This document shows positions 51,597-59,825 of a stretch of 64,000 nucleotides of DNA, one piece after another (position 1 is the stretch's first letter; every line of letters starts with the position of its first letter). Below the pieces are notes generated by a model. That model worked only from the letters and a program-made list of their open reading frames with translations, searched no databases and was not told the origin of the DNA. Location of the stretch: NCBI RefSeq assembly GCF_042652925.1, contig NZ_JBHSHC010000142.1, forward strand, positions 1 to 64,000, in the 5' to 3' direction. The DNA is from Effusibacillus consociatus (GTDB lineage Bacteria > Bacillota > Bacilli > Tumebacillales > Effusibacillaceae). The translations under genes and the position numbers were made by a program.

Positions 51597-51649
51597 TTCT
51601 GGGTTACGGGTTTCTAGCGAAAGCAATTAATTGGTTAGGCATTTTCGGG

Positions 51650-51704
51650 TCCCCATCAAAGTACTCGGAATTAGCTGCAAAGGATCACGTCACTTTGATG
51701 GGAG
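51650..51704 (+). repeat. Dispersed stem-loop element, copy D (before dtd)
   Basis: A perfect 11-bp stem CCCATCAAAGT (51652-51662) / ACTTTGATGGG (51692-51702) with a 29-nt loop starting ACTCGGAATTAGCTGCA. It shares CAAAGTACTCGGAAT and ACGTCACTTTGATGGGAG with the ruvB copy. The 3' arm runs into the dtd Shine-Dalgarno (GGGAG 51700-51704, 7 nt before ATG), so the closed stem should hinder initiation. Confidence 0.78.
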
Positions 51705-51711
51705 CGTTTAT

Positions 51712-52161
51712 ATGAGAATCGTAGTACAACGAGCGTCGAGAGGACGCGTCCTCGTAAACGGAGAAGTAACGGGTGAGATCGGGCGAGGATTGGTTCTTCT
51801 CGTCGGTATCACTCACGACGATACGGAGCAGGATGCTGATTATTTGGCGGAAAAAGTTGTAGGGCTTCGAATCTTTGAGGATGCGGAAGAAAAGATGAAC
51901 TTGTCTTTGCTTGAGGTGGCGGGGGCGATTCTGTCCGTCTCTCAATTCACCTTGTACGGAGATTGTCGCAAAGGGCGCCGGCCCAATTTTATGGAAGCGG
52001 CCAAACCGGAACAGGCCAACCGCCTTTACGAGTATTTCAACGACAAACTTCGCTCGTTGGGAGTACGAGTGGAAACGGGTATTTTTGGAGCGATGATGGA
52101 TGTCGAATTGGTAAATGACGGGCCGGTTACCCTTTTGCTCGACAGTAAGAAGAGTTTTTGA
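51712..52161 (+). CDS. dtd: D-aminoacyl-tRNA deacylase
   Basis: Dtd (149 aa) hydrolyses D-aminoacyl-tRNAs. MRIVVQRASRGRVLVNGE at the start, the catalytic SQFTLYGDCRKGRRP (about 78-92) and the cross-subunit Gly-cisPro loop NDGPVTLLLD (about 135-144). Follows rel, as in B. subtilis. Start ATG 51712, with the ribosome site inside the stem-loop element; the longer frame from 51631 reads through that element. Confidence 0.96.
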   Translation: MRIVVQRASRGRVLVNGEVTGEIGRGLVLLVGITHDDTEQDADYLAEKVVGLRIFEDAEEKMNLSLLEVAGAILSVSQFTLYGDCRKGRRPNFMEAAKPEQANRLYEYFNDKLRSLGVRVETGIFGAMMDVELVNDGPVTLLLDSKKSF

Positions 52162-52173
52162 TTACATCTTGTG

Positions 52174-52202
52174 CCACTTGCGAAATCCAAGTGGTCTTTT
52201 TT
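52174..52202 (+). terminator. dtd terminator
   Basis: CCACTTG pairs with CAAGTGG (52188-52194), followed by TCTTTTTT. Confidence 0.85.
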
Positions 52203-52277
52203 ATCGGATTCCTCATTCTTTGGACATTCTTCCATATATATGTTTATAGAAAATATAGGGGAGACGGGGGAGTAGGG

Positions 52278-52697
52278 ATGACAAGATCGCTGGTGGATCG
52301 CTGTCATGAGGTTATCAATTTTCTGAATGAAAAAAAAGCGGAACGCCTCTTTCATGCGCAAGCGTTGGTGGAGGCGCGGGGGAAGGATCAGCTTCTTCAC
52401 GCCATCCCGTTTCTCCAAACCGAGCTTTTCATGCACCAAGAAGTCCGTACCTTATGGCCGTATATTCTTGTAATTCCTGACAGCGAAGAGGCGAAACACT
52501 TTTGCAAGATGTACGACTGTAAACTGGACGATCTCGGAAAAGTGCTGCAGAATCGCATCAATGAAATGACAAGATTTCTTGACGTGATTGAAAATAAGCT
52601 CCACAAAACCTATCCGCCAGGGTCGTTCTGGGTGTCCATACGAGAAGAATTGCTAGCCAAGATTTGCAGGGAAGCACGAAAGGTGTTGGAGGGATAG
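52278..52697 (+). CDS. Hypothetical protein, mostly helical
   Basis: A 139-aa soluble protein that I do not recognise. It is rich in charged residues and looks all-helical (RSLVDRCHEVINFLNEKKAE; LDDLGKVLQNRINEMTRFLD). Two Cys lie in FCKMYDCKLDD. ATG 52278 is preceded by GGGGGAG; an upstream in-frame start at 52158 would overlap the dtd terminator. It is flanked by terminators on both sides, hence monocistronic. Confidence 0.7.
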   Translation: MTRSLVDRCHEVINFLNEKKAERLFHAQALVEARGKDQLLHAIPFLQTELFMHQEVRTLWPYILVIPDSEEAKHFCKMYDCKLDDLGKVLQNRINEMTRFLDVIENKLHKTYPPGSFWVSIREELLAKICREARKVLEG

Positions 52698-52706
52698 AGT
52701 TGTTGT

Positions 52707-52746
52707 AAAAAGGATCGATGCGGCAAAACAGTTGTCGATCCTTTTT
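52707..52746 (+). terminator. Terminator after the helical hypothetical protein
   Basis: AAAAAGGATCGA pairs perfectly with TCGATCCTTTTT (52735-52746) around a 16-nt loop. The next 120 bases hold nothing I can identify. Confidence 0.9.
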
Positions 52747-52868
52747 GGCCTATGCCTCATTTCCATCCGCCATTGCTGAGTTCCGCTGCGAGTTCCCTGG
52801 TTTCAGCAGGAGTCGAAGTATCGGCAGATGGCCAATACCGCGATACTGTTACCGCGTCGGCGGTATGT

Positions 52869-52899
52869 TTGCTAATAATAAAGCATGTTGTGATATAAT
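52869..52899 (+). promoter_or_regulatory. Promoter for the TetR gene
   Basis: Extended -10 TGATATAAT (TATAAT at 52894-52899) with a TTGCTA -35 at 52869-52874 (19-bp spacer). None of the three palindromic operators occurs here, so self-repression through them at this promoter is not evident. Confidence 0.55.
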
Positions 52900-52917
52900 C
52901 ATTGTCGGGTGAATGTG

Positions 52918-53565
52918 ATGAGCGAAAAATCAATTAGAGAGCGAATAATTGAAACTTCCTTGCGTCTCTTTGAACAATATGGCTATCATAGGGTTACTGT
53001 GGATCAGATTGTTAAGGAAAGTGGAACGTCAAAGGGAGGTTTCTACCATAATTTTAAGTCAAAGGATGAACTGCTTTATGTGATTCATGATCAATTTATT
53101 TCCTATGTCTTAGAAAAAGCAGAGGAAGCCTATAAAAAATGGACTACTCCCACTGAACGCCTTCATGCGATCATTAAGTCTTTTGTTATGATGATTAAAT
53201 TTTACAAATCTCAAGTTACCGTTTTCTACCAAGAGAGCACTTTTTTGGCTCCGGAATACTTTTCTGCGATTGAGGTTAAGAGAGATCGATATAAACAAAT
53301 GATTTTTAAAGTGATCGAGGATGGGATTCAATCTGGTGAATTTCGAGAGGAGCTTCCCGTTCCTATTGTTTCAATGGCTATTTTTGGAATGGTGAATTGG
53401 ACCTATAAGTGGTACCAAAAGACCGGTGTTTATACCATTGAACAAATCGCGGATATCTATGCCGATATCATGCTGCGGGCTGTCCTTACGCCAGAAACAA
53501 TGAAAAAGCCCGAATACGCCGGATTCTTTCTGAAACCTCAAGGAATTACTTTCAAGCCATTTTAG
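52918..53565 (+). CDS. TetR/AcrR-family transcriptional regulator
   Basis: A 215-aa TetR-family protein. The N-terminal helix-turn-helix is textbook: IIETSLRLFEQYGYHRVTVD then QIVKESGTSKGGFYHNFKSK (about 30-49). The C-terminal ligand domain (VIEDGIQSGEFREELPVPIV) resembles acyl-CoA-responsive members. It precedes, in the same direction, a propionyl/methylmalonyl-CoA operon and three near-identical palindromes, so it probably represses that operon and is released by an acyl-CoA. The gene is visibly more AT-rich than the surroundings. Start ATG 52918, or GTG 52909. Confidence 0.9.
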   Translation: MSEKSIRERIIETSLRLFEQYGYHRVTVDQIVKESGTSKGGFYHNFKSKDELLYVIHDQFISYVLEKAEEAYKKWTTPTERLHAIIKSFVMMIKFYKSQVTVFYQESTFLAPEYFSAIEVKRDRYKQMIFKVIEDGIQSGEFREELPVPIVSMAIFGMVNWTYKWYQKTGVYTIEQIADIYADIMLRAVLTPETMKKPEYAGFFLKPQGITFKPF

Positions 53566-53604
53566 ATAATTTTGATCATTCAAACGGTCTGTATCTATCA
53601 AAAA

Positions 53605-53628
53605 CAAAAACCAACTAGTCGGTCTGTA
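53605..53628 (+). promoter_or_regulatory. TetR operator 1 (overlaps the -35)
   Basis: ACCAACTAGTCGGTCTGT (53610-53627) contains the core ACCAACTAGTCGGT shared with sites 2 and 3; the left flank is degenerate. It overlaps the -35 (TGTACA at 53625-53630) of the operon promoter, a position suited to repression. Confidence 0.7.
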
Positions 53629-53653
53629 CAAAATTTCCTTGCTTTGTTATAAT
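53625..53653 (+). promoter_or_regulatory. Promoter of the methylmalonyl-CoA operon
   Basis: TGTACA (53625-53630) and a perfect TATAAT (53648-53653), 17 bases apart. It starts a leader of about 150 nt before the first gene that contains operators 2 and 3. Confidence 0.6.
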
Positions 53654-53694
53654 TAAGAAAACTTAAAGGAGGTAAAAGTTTAATTTCTCCTCGT

Positions 53695-53718
53695 CACAGA
53701 CCAACTAGTCGGTCTGTG
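53695..53718 (+). promoter_or_regulatory. TetR operator 2
   Basis: A 24-bp near-perfect palindrome: CACAGACC and GGTCTGTG arms around AACTAGTC. It lies about 40 bp downstream of the predicted transcription start. Confidence 0.78.
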
Positions 53719-53750
53719 AAAAATGTATTTAAAAGCTTATTTTTATCTTC

Positions 53751-53776
53751 CTTCAGACCAACTAGTCGGTCTGAAG
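53751..53776 (+). promoter_or_regulatory. TetR operator 3
   Basis: A 26-bp near-perfect palindrome: CTTCAGACC and GGTCTGAAG arms around the same AACTAGTC centre. It is 36 nt before the start of the biotin-carrier gene. Only the outer three bases differ from operator 2. Confidence 0.78.
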
Positions 53777-53811
53777 GTCGGTTTGTGAGAATTGCAGTAG
53801 GAGGGATCATT

Positions 53812-54348
53812 TTGCTTAGAATTCATGAAATTAGAGAAATCATCAAGCTGTTGAATCAAACAGATGTTGAAGTGTTAGAGGTGAAGGATGAACAGTCTCG
53901 TCTAACCGTCAAGAGAAGAAATCATGGAGGCACTTCAACAGCGATTCTAAATCCGATTGAACGCGTTGTCGCCACTCCGGCCCTACCAGCAGCTCCGGCT
54001 CCAAAGATTAGTAAGGAGGTTGTCTCTGAGGAAAAGCCTGGCAAGCCAATCGCTGTTCCTAAGCAAGCACAGGTTGCTGCATTGGAGCAGACCGATCTTA
54101 CAGACAAGGTGCATCAAATCGTATCTCCGATGATAGGTACCTTTTATAAAGCACCTGCTGAAGATGCCGAACCGTTTGTTAAGATAGGGGATCGGGTAGA
54201 AAAGTCAACCGTAGTATGCATTGTTGAAGCGATGAAGCTTTTTAACGAGATTGAAGCAGAAGTCAATGGAGAGATTGTCCAAGTACTCGTTGAGAACGGC
54301 CAATTAGTCGAACAGGGTCAGCCTTTGTTTCTTGTCAAGGTTGATTAA
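53812..54348 (+). CDS. accB: Biotin carboxyl carrier protein (biotinylated)
   Basis: A 178-aa AccB-type protein. The N-terminal helical segment IHEIREIIKLLNQTDVEVLEV, a Pro/Ala linker (TPALPAAPAPK), and a biotinyl domain (about 100-178) with the biotinylation motif VEAMKLF, so the acceptor Lys is present. It should carry CO2 between the biotin carboxylase at the end of this operon and the carboxyltransferase. TTG 53812 is chosen for the AGGAGGG upstream; a longer frame from GTG 53716 would translate operator 3 and is not credible. Confidence 0.88.
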   Translation: MLRIHEIREIIKLLNQTDVEVLEVKDEQSRLTVKRRNHGGTSTAILNPIERVVATPALPAAPAPKISKEVVSEEKPGKPIAVPKQAQVAALEQTDLTDKVHQIVSPMIGTFYKAPAEDAEPFVKIGDRVEKSTVVCIVEAMKLFNEIEAEVNGEIVQVLVENGQLVEQGQPLFLVKVD

Positions 54349-54376
54349 GCGAACGAAATGAGAGTGAAAGGAGGGT

Positions 54377-56569
54377 GTGAAAGCATTATGCAAATGCTTT
54401 CCTTACCAGATGAAACAAGATGCACTTGTAAACCATCTCCAAAACGATGATAATGAACTCCGTTTATTTAGCGAATTTCCCATCCCATCGTACGAACAAT
54501 GGCGGGAGGTGACGGAGAAGTCTTTAAAAGGAGCATCCTTCGAAACAAAGCTGATGACGAACACCTACGAGGAATTCACTCTTCAGCCGATTTATCGGAA
54601 GGAAGATATTGAAAGACTCCTTCACGTTTCGAACTTTCCAGGATTTGCACCTTATGTTCGAGGAACAAAAGCCTTGGGTTATGTTATACGGCCGTGGGAG
54701 GTTTGTCAGGAGATTTCACCAGGTACACCGGAAGAATTTAATCGAGCCGCCCAAAATGATTTACAACGAGGTCAAACGATGCTCAATTTGGTGCTGGATC
54801 GAGCCGCCCTTTCCGGTTTGAATCCGGATGAAGCAAAGCCTGAGGATGTAGGTAACAAGGGTGTTTCAATATTTCGTCGCGAGGATTTGGATACCGCACT
54901 AGATGACATAAATCTGGAGAAGGTTCCTCTCTATATTCAGACAGGAGCATTAGGTTTGCCCATTCTAGCACTACTCTTGTCCCATCTGGAAGCACAGGGT
55001 AAAGATCCCCAAAAACTGAGTGGGTGTATCGGAATGAATCCGTTAGGTGCTTTAGTCCAGGAAGGAACCATCCCTTGCCCTCTTGAAACCGCTTACGATG
55101 CGATGGAACAAATCACTAACTGGGCAATCCGGAATGCACCGCAGCTTCAGACGATTTTAGTCGAAGGTCATCCCTACCATAACGCCGGGGGAAGCGCAGT
55201 ACAAGAACTGGCCTTTTCCTTGGCAACGGCCGTAGAGTATATCAGGGCCTTGCTGAATCGAGGATCTTCGATCGAGGAGATAGCTTCCAAAATTCGTTTT
55301 TCTTTCTCAATCGGTTCGAACTTTTTTATGGAGATCGCCAAGGTGAGAGCAGCCAGAATGCTATGGGCCAACATTGTTCGTGCCTTTGGTGGTTCGGATG
55401 AAGTTCAGAAGATGACGATTCACGCGAGAACCTCAGCCTGGACCAAAACCATTCATGACCCTTACGTAAATATGCTTCGCAGTACAACAGAAGCTTTCGC
55501 TGCAATAGTTGGCGGGGTCGACAGTCTTCATGTATCTCCATTTGATGAAGCAATTCGAACAGCCGATGAATTCTCGCGCCGTATCGCGAGAAATACACAA
55601 TTCATTTTGGAGCAGGAGGCAAACCTATCTAGAGTTGTCGATCCTGCCGGCGGTTCTTGGTATGTGGAATCGTTAACAGATTCTATAGCGCAAAAGGCAT
55701 GGGAATTGTTTCAACAGGTGGAAGACAAGGGCGGAATGTTGAAAGCTTTGCAATCGGGATATCCGCAAGATCAGATCGAACAGGTTGCAGCGAAGAGAAG
55801 GGAAAACATTGCTCGCAGGAAGGACCGATTGGTCGGTACTAATATGTATCCGAATTTGCAGGAACCATCTCTACATGTTGAAAAAAGGGGGTCAACGTAC
55901 AAAGAGAGAGCCGCTGCGGTTGAGTCTCACCAGAAATCCTATAATCGGGGCCCGATCGAAGAAGCCTTGCAAGAGCTTAAAGCGTCATCCGATCAGCTTG
56001 TCGAAAAAGCTCTGAAAGCGGCACTCGCAGGGGCGTCACTGGGGGAATTGACCAAAGTGATTGTTCATTCAAATAAGGAGCGCATCGAAGTAAAGCCTGT
56101 TCACATTCACCGTGGGGCGGAGCCATTCGAATTTTTGCGGACACAAGCAGAGTTATATAAAAACAGAACAGGTTCCAGACCGAAGGTGTTTCTGGTGAGT
56201 ATGGGGCCAATTTCAAAGCATAAGCCGCGAGCAGACTTTTGTACCGGATTTTTCGAGGTAGGAGGCTTTGAAGTTCTGCAAAATCATGGATTCCCAACGA
56301 TTGATGAAGCAGCACAGGCAGCGCTTGCGTCAGGTGCTTCGATTGTGGTCATTTGTTCCGATGATGAAAGCTATCCGGAAATCGTGCCCTCCTTATCCCG
56401 ATCGATTCAGCGCGGAAATCCGGAGATCACCGTTCTCCTGGCAGGAAATCCTGCTGACAATGATGCAGACAAATATAAACAGGCGGGTGTCGACGATTTT
56501 ATCCATGTTCGGACCAATTGCTACGAAATGCTACTTAACCTCCAACGAAAGAAAGGAATTGTGTCATGA
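54377..56569 (+). CDS. mutA: Methylmalonyl-CoA mutase, small subunit
   Basis: A 730-aa MutA-type subunit: mutase barrel (about 45-530, with FSIGSNFFMEIAKVRAARMLW and TSAWTKTIHDPYVNMLRSTTEAFAA read as blocks) and a C-terminal cobalamin-like fold lacking the DxHxxG histidine (SKHKPRADF stands there), as expected for the non-catalytic partner of MutB. The start is uncertain: GTG 54377 is only 1-2 nt from GGAGGG, ATG 54410 has no ribosome site, and ATG 54390 in another frame is open for just 20 codons. It overlaps mutB by 4 nt. Confidence 0.92.
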   Translation: MKALCKCFPYQMKQDALVNHLQNDDNELRLFSEFPIPSYEQWREVTEKSLKGASFETKLMTNTYEEFTLQPIYRKEDIERLLHVSNFPGFAPYVRGTKALGYVIRPWEVCQEISPGTPEEFNRAAQNDLQRGQTMLNLVLDRAALSGLNPDEAKPEDVGNKGVSIFRREDLDTALDDINLEKVPLYIQTGALGLPILALLLSHLEAQGKDPQKLSGCIGMNPLGALVQEGTIPCPLETAYDAMEQITNWAIRNAPQLQTILVEGHPYHNAGGSAVQELAFSLATAVEYIRALLNRGSSIEEIASKIRFSFSIGSNFFMEIAKVRAARMLWANIVRAFGGSDEVQKMTIHARTSAWTKTIHDPYVNMLRSTTEAFAAIVGGVDSLHVSPFDEAIRTADEFSRRIARNTQFILEQEANLSRVVDPAGGSWYVESLTDSIAQKAWELFQQVEDKGGMLKALQSGYPQDQIEQVAAKRRENIARRKDRLVGTNMYPNLQEPSLHVEKRGSTYKERAAAVESHQKSYNRGPIEEALQELKASSDQLVEKALKAALAGASLGELTKVIVHSNKERIEVKPVHIHRGAEPFEFLRTQAELYKNRTGSRPKVFLVSMGPISKHKPRADFCTGFFEVGGFEVLQNHGFPTIDEAAQAALASGASIVVICSDDESYPEIVPSLSRSIQRGNPEITVLLAGNPADNDADKYKQAGVDDFIHVRTNCYEMLLNLQRKKGIVS

Positions 56570-58752
56570 AGAACATTCCTGATTTTACCCAAATACCTTA
56601 TAATTCAGGATTTTCCGCTCCTGACTTGACAACTTGGAGTAAGGCGGCAGAACAGGAAGCCCAAAAGACTCTTGATAAGCTCATGTGGAATACCATGGAG
56701 CAAATTCAGGTCAAGCCGCTGTACACCCAAGAGGATATTAAGGGAATGAATCACTTGGGATACATGCCCGGCATTCCTCCTTTTTTTAGAGGACCGTATC
56801 CCGCGATGTATGTAACACAGCCTTGGACGGTCCGACAATATGCCGGCTTTTCGACAGCGGAGGAAAGCAATGCTTTTTATCGGCGGAATCTCGCTGCCGG
56901 ACAGAAAGGCCTTTCGATTGCCTTTGATCTTGCTACCCACCGCGGCTATGATTCAGATCATCCGCGAGTTGTTGGCGATGTCGGAAAAGCAGGCGTGGCA
57001 GTGGACTCCATTTTGGATATGAAAATTTTGTTTGATGGCATCCCGTTAGACAAAATGTCTGTTTCCATGACCATGAACGGGGCTGTTCTTCCGATTATGG
57101 CTTTCTATATCGTGGCTGCAGAGGAGCAGGGAGTACCTCAGTCCCAGCTAACGGGTACGATTCAGAACGATATTCTTAAAGAGTATATGGTTCGTAACAC
57201 ATATATTTATCCACCGGAAGCCTCGATGAGAATTATAGCCGACATTTTTGCTTATACGTCTAAGCATATGCCCAAATTCAACAGTATCAGTATTTCCGGT
57301 TACCATATGCAGGAAGCGGGGGCAACAGCAGACATTGAGTTAGCCTACACGCTGGCAGATGGCCTTGAATATGTTCGTACCGGTCTGAGAGCAGGCATTG
57401 ACATTGATTCATTCGCTCCGCGATTGTCGTTCTTTTGGGCGATCGGGATGAATTACTTTATGGAAGTTGCAAAGATGAGAGCTGCACGTTTGATTTGGGC
57501 AAAGTTAATCAAACAATTTCATCCAAAAAATGAAAAGTCAATGGCACTGCGAACCCATTGTCAAACCTCTGGCTGGAGCTTGACGGAACAGGATCCGTTT
57601 AACAATGTGACAAGAACATGTATCGAGGCGATGGCAGCAGCCTTAGGTCATACGCAATCCCTTCATACGAACGCGTTGGATGAGGCGATTGCCCTGCCGA
57701 CAGATTTCTCGGCGCGCATCGCGCGAAACACACAACTCTATCTGCAGGATGAAACGGGTATTTGCAACGTCGTGGATCCATGGGCTGGATCTTATTATGT
57801 GGAGTCTTTAACGGCTGAGCTTGTTCGCAGGGCGTGGAAGCATATTCAAGAAGTTGAATCGCTCGGCGGGATGGCGAAGGCGATCGAAACAGGTTTGCCA
57901 AAGATGAGAATCGAAGAGGCGGCTGCCCGTCGTCAGGCTCATATTGACTCGGGAAAGGAAGCAATCATCGGTGTCAATAAATTCCGTTTGGAAAAAGAAG
58001 ATCCGCTGGACATTCTCGAGGTTGATAACTCAGCGGTGCGCGAGGCGCAAATCAAGCGATTAAAGGAGCTTCGTGCGAACAGAGATAAGGCAAGAGTTCA
58101 GGCAGCCTTACATGCGATCACCAAATCAGCGGAAACGGGAGAAGGCAACCTGTTGGAACTTGCGGTTGAGGCAGCCCGGGCCAGAGCCTCCCTTGGCGAG
58201 ATATCTGATGCTTATGAGAAGGCCGTTGGTCGCCATAAAGCCATGATTCGTTCGATCATTGGCGTGTATAGTTCGGAATATGGAGACGAAGAAGAAGTGG
58301 CAGCCGTGCGCAAAATGGCCGATGACTTCGAGAAATGGGAGGGTCGTCGCCCGCGCATCATGATCGCCAAGATGGGACAGGACGGACATGACCGTGGGGC
58401 CAAAGTCATCGCCACCGCCTTTGCCGATTTGGGCTTTGATGTTGATATTGGACCGCTTTTCCAAACTCCGGAAGAAACCGCCCTGCAGGCCGTCGAAAAT
58501 GATGTTCACGTCATCGGGATGAGTTCCCTTGCAGCCGGACATAAAACTCTGCTGCCACAGCTGGTAGAAGAGCTGAAAAAACTCGGTCGCGAGGATATTA
58601 TCGTCGTGGTTGGCGGAGTCATTCCGGCACAGGATTATCAGTTTTTAAAGCAAAACGGAGCTGCAGCGATCTTTGGGCCCGGAACGGTGATTCCTGTAGC
58701 GGCACAAAAAGTAATCCAAGAGATTATACGCCGCTTAGAGGGTGTCAATTAA
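56566..58752 (+). CDS. mutB: Methylmalonyl-CoA mutase, large catalytic subunit
   Basis: MutB (728 aa) isomerises (R)-methylmalonyl-CoA to succinyl-CoA with adenosylcobalamin. FDLATHRGYDSDHPRV (about 121-136), the barrel, and the B12 domain with the cobalt-ligand motif DGHDRG (about 605-610), GMSSLAAGH and VVVGGVIP. Complete and of the usual length. meaB follows with no spacer. Confidence 0.97.
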   Translation: MKNIPDFTQIPYNSGFSAPDLTTWSKAAEQEAQKTLDKLMWNTMEQIQVKPLYTQEDIKGMNHLGYMPGIPPFFRGPYPAMYVTQPWTVRQYAGFSTAEESNAFYRRNLAAGQKGLSIAFDLATHRGYDSDHPRVVGDVGKAGVAVDSILDMKILFDGIPLDKMSVSMTMNGAVLPIMAFYIVAAEEQGVPQSQLTGTIQNDILKEYMVRNTYIYPPEASMRIIADIFAYTSKHMPKFNSISISGYHMQEAGATADIELAYTLADGLEYVRTGLRAGIDIDSFAPRLSFFWAIGMNYFMEVAKMRAARLIWAKLIKQFHPKNEKSMALRTHCQTSGWSLTEQDPFNNVTRTCIEAMAAALGHTQSLHTNALDEAIALPTDFSARIARNTQLYLQDETGICNVVDPWAGSYYVESLTAELVRRAWKHIQEVESLGGMAKAIETGLPKMRIEEAAARRQAHIDSGKEAIIGVNKFRLEKEDPLDILEVDNSAVREAQIKRLKELRANRDKARVQAALHAITKSAETGEGNLLELAVEAARARASLGEISDAYEKAVGRHKAMIRSIIGVYSSEYGDEEEVAAVRKMADDFEKWEGRRPRIMIAKMGQDGHDRGAKVIATAFADLGFDVDIGPLFQTPEETALQAVENDVHVIGMSSLAAGHKTLLPQLVEELKKLGREDIIVVVGGVIPAQDYQFLKQNGAAAIFGPGTVIPVAAQKVIQEIIRRLEGVN

Positions 58753-59805
58753 ATGAAGGATCGGGATCAAGAGAAAGAAAAGCAGCGACCGGAATGGGTA
58801 CCGAACGGGGTTCGTCGACCCCGACTTTCTGTAGATGAATATGTGCAAGGGGTGCTTCAAAATAACCGTACGATCCTGGCCCAGACGATCACCCTGATCG
58901 AGAGCCATTCTCCTATCCATATGGAGGTTGCCCAAGAGGTTCTCAAGAAGCTGCTGCCTTATACGGGCCAATCGATTCGTGTCGGGATCACGGGGGTTCC
59001 CGGAGCCGGGAAAAGTACGACCATTGAAGCGTTAGGGAATATGCTCTGTGAAAAAGGTCATCGGGTTGCGGTGTTGGCGGTGGATCCAAGCAGTACGGTG
59101 ACTAGAGGCAGTATCTTGGGAGACAAAACACGGATGGAACTCCTTTCCCGGAATCCGCAAGCCTTCATCCGCCCGTCCGCTTCTGGAGGAACCTTAGGCG
59201 GAGTCAGCAGAAAAACCCGGGAGACGATGCTGGTCTGTGAAGCCGCCGGGTATGATGTCATTCTTGTGGAGACGGTTGGCGTCGGACAAAGTGAGATTGC
59301 GGTCCGCTCGATGGTTGATTTCTTTTTATTGCTGATGTTAACGGGAGCAGGAGATGAGCTTCAGGGAATCAAGAAGGGGGTCATCGAAATTGCAGACGCG
59401 CTTCTGATTAACAAAGCGGAAGGCGACAACAAACACCGAGCGATGGCCGCGAAGGCCGAGTTTAATCGCATTTTGCATTACCTTCAACCTGCCACTGAGG
59501 GATGGGAGACAAAAGCATACACCTGCTCGGCCCTTACTGGAGAAGGGATAGAAGAGATTTGGTCGGTTGTTGAGAAATTCCGTCAGATCACGACGCAATC
59601 CGGAGTTCTGCAAGACCGTCGGCGAACCCAAACGTTGGAATGGGTCTATAACATGGTCCAAGATTATCTCCGTACGAGCTTCTTCTGCCATCCAGGCGTG
59701 GTTCAGATCATGCCGCAAATTGAGAAAGAAGTTGTCAGTGGACAGCTTTCCCCTGCCATGGCTGTCCAGCAATTGCTCCAATCGTATGAAGCGGGAACGA
59801 GATAG
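58753..59805 (+). CDS. meaB: MeaB-type GTPase, mutase chaperone
   Basis: A 350-aa G3E GTPase that protects and reloads methylmalonyl-CoA mutase. Walker A GVPGAGKST (about 80-88), VLAVDPSSTVTRGSILGDKTRM (two blocks around residues 107-128), ETVGVGQSE (switch region), and NKAEGDN for guanine. It starts right after the mutB stop; AGGGTG lies upstream inside mutB. Confidence 0.96.
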   Translation: MKDRDQEKEKQRPEWVPNGVRRPRLSVDEYVQGVLQNNRTILAQTITLIESHSPIHMEVAQEVLKKLLPYTGQSIRVGITGVPGAGKSTTIEALGNMLCEKGHRVAVLAVDPSSTVTRGSILGDKTRMELLSRNPQAFIRPSASGGTLGGVSRKTRETMLVCEAAGYDVILVETVGVGQSEIAVRSMVDFFLLLMLTGAGDELQGIKKGVIEIADALLINKAEGDNKHRAMAAKAEFNRILHYLQPATEGWETKAYTCSALTGEGIEEIWSVVEKFRQITTQSGVLQDRRRTQTLEWVYNMVQDYLRTSFFCHPGVVQIMPQIEKEVVSGQLSPAMAVQQLLQSYEAGTR

Positions 59806-59825
59806 GAATAGGGAGAGAAACATTA

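Noticed and set aside
53716..53811. N-terminal extension of the biotin carrier (frame open from 53716)
   Set aside because: It would translate operator 3 and gives no AccB-like residues; TTG 53812 has a strong ribosome site.
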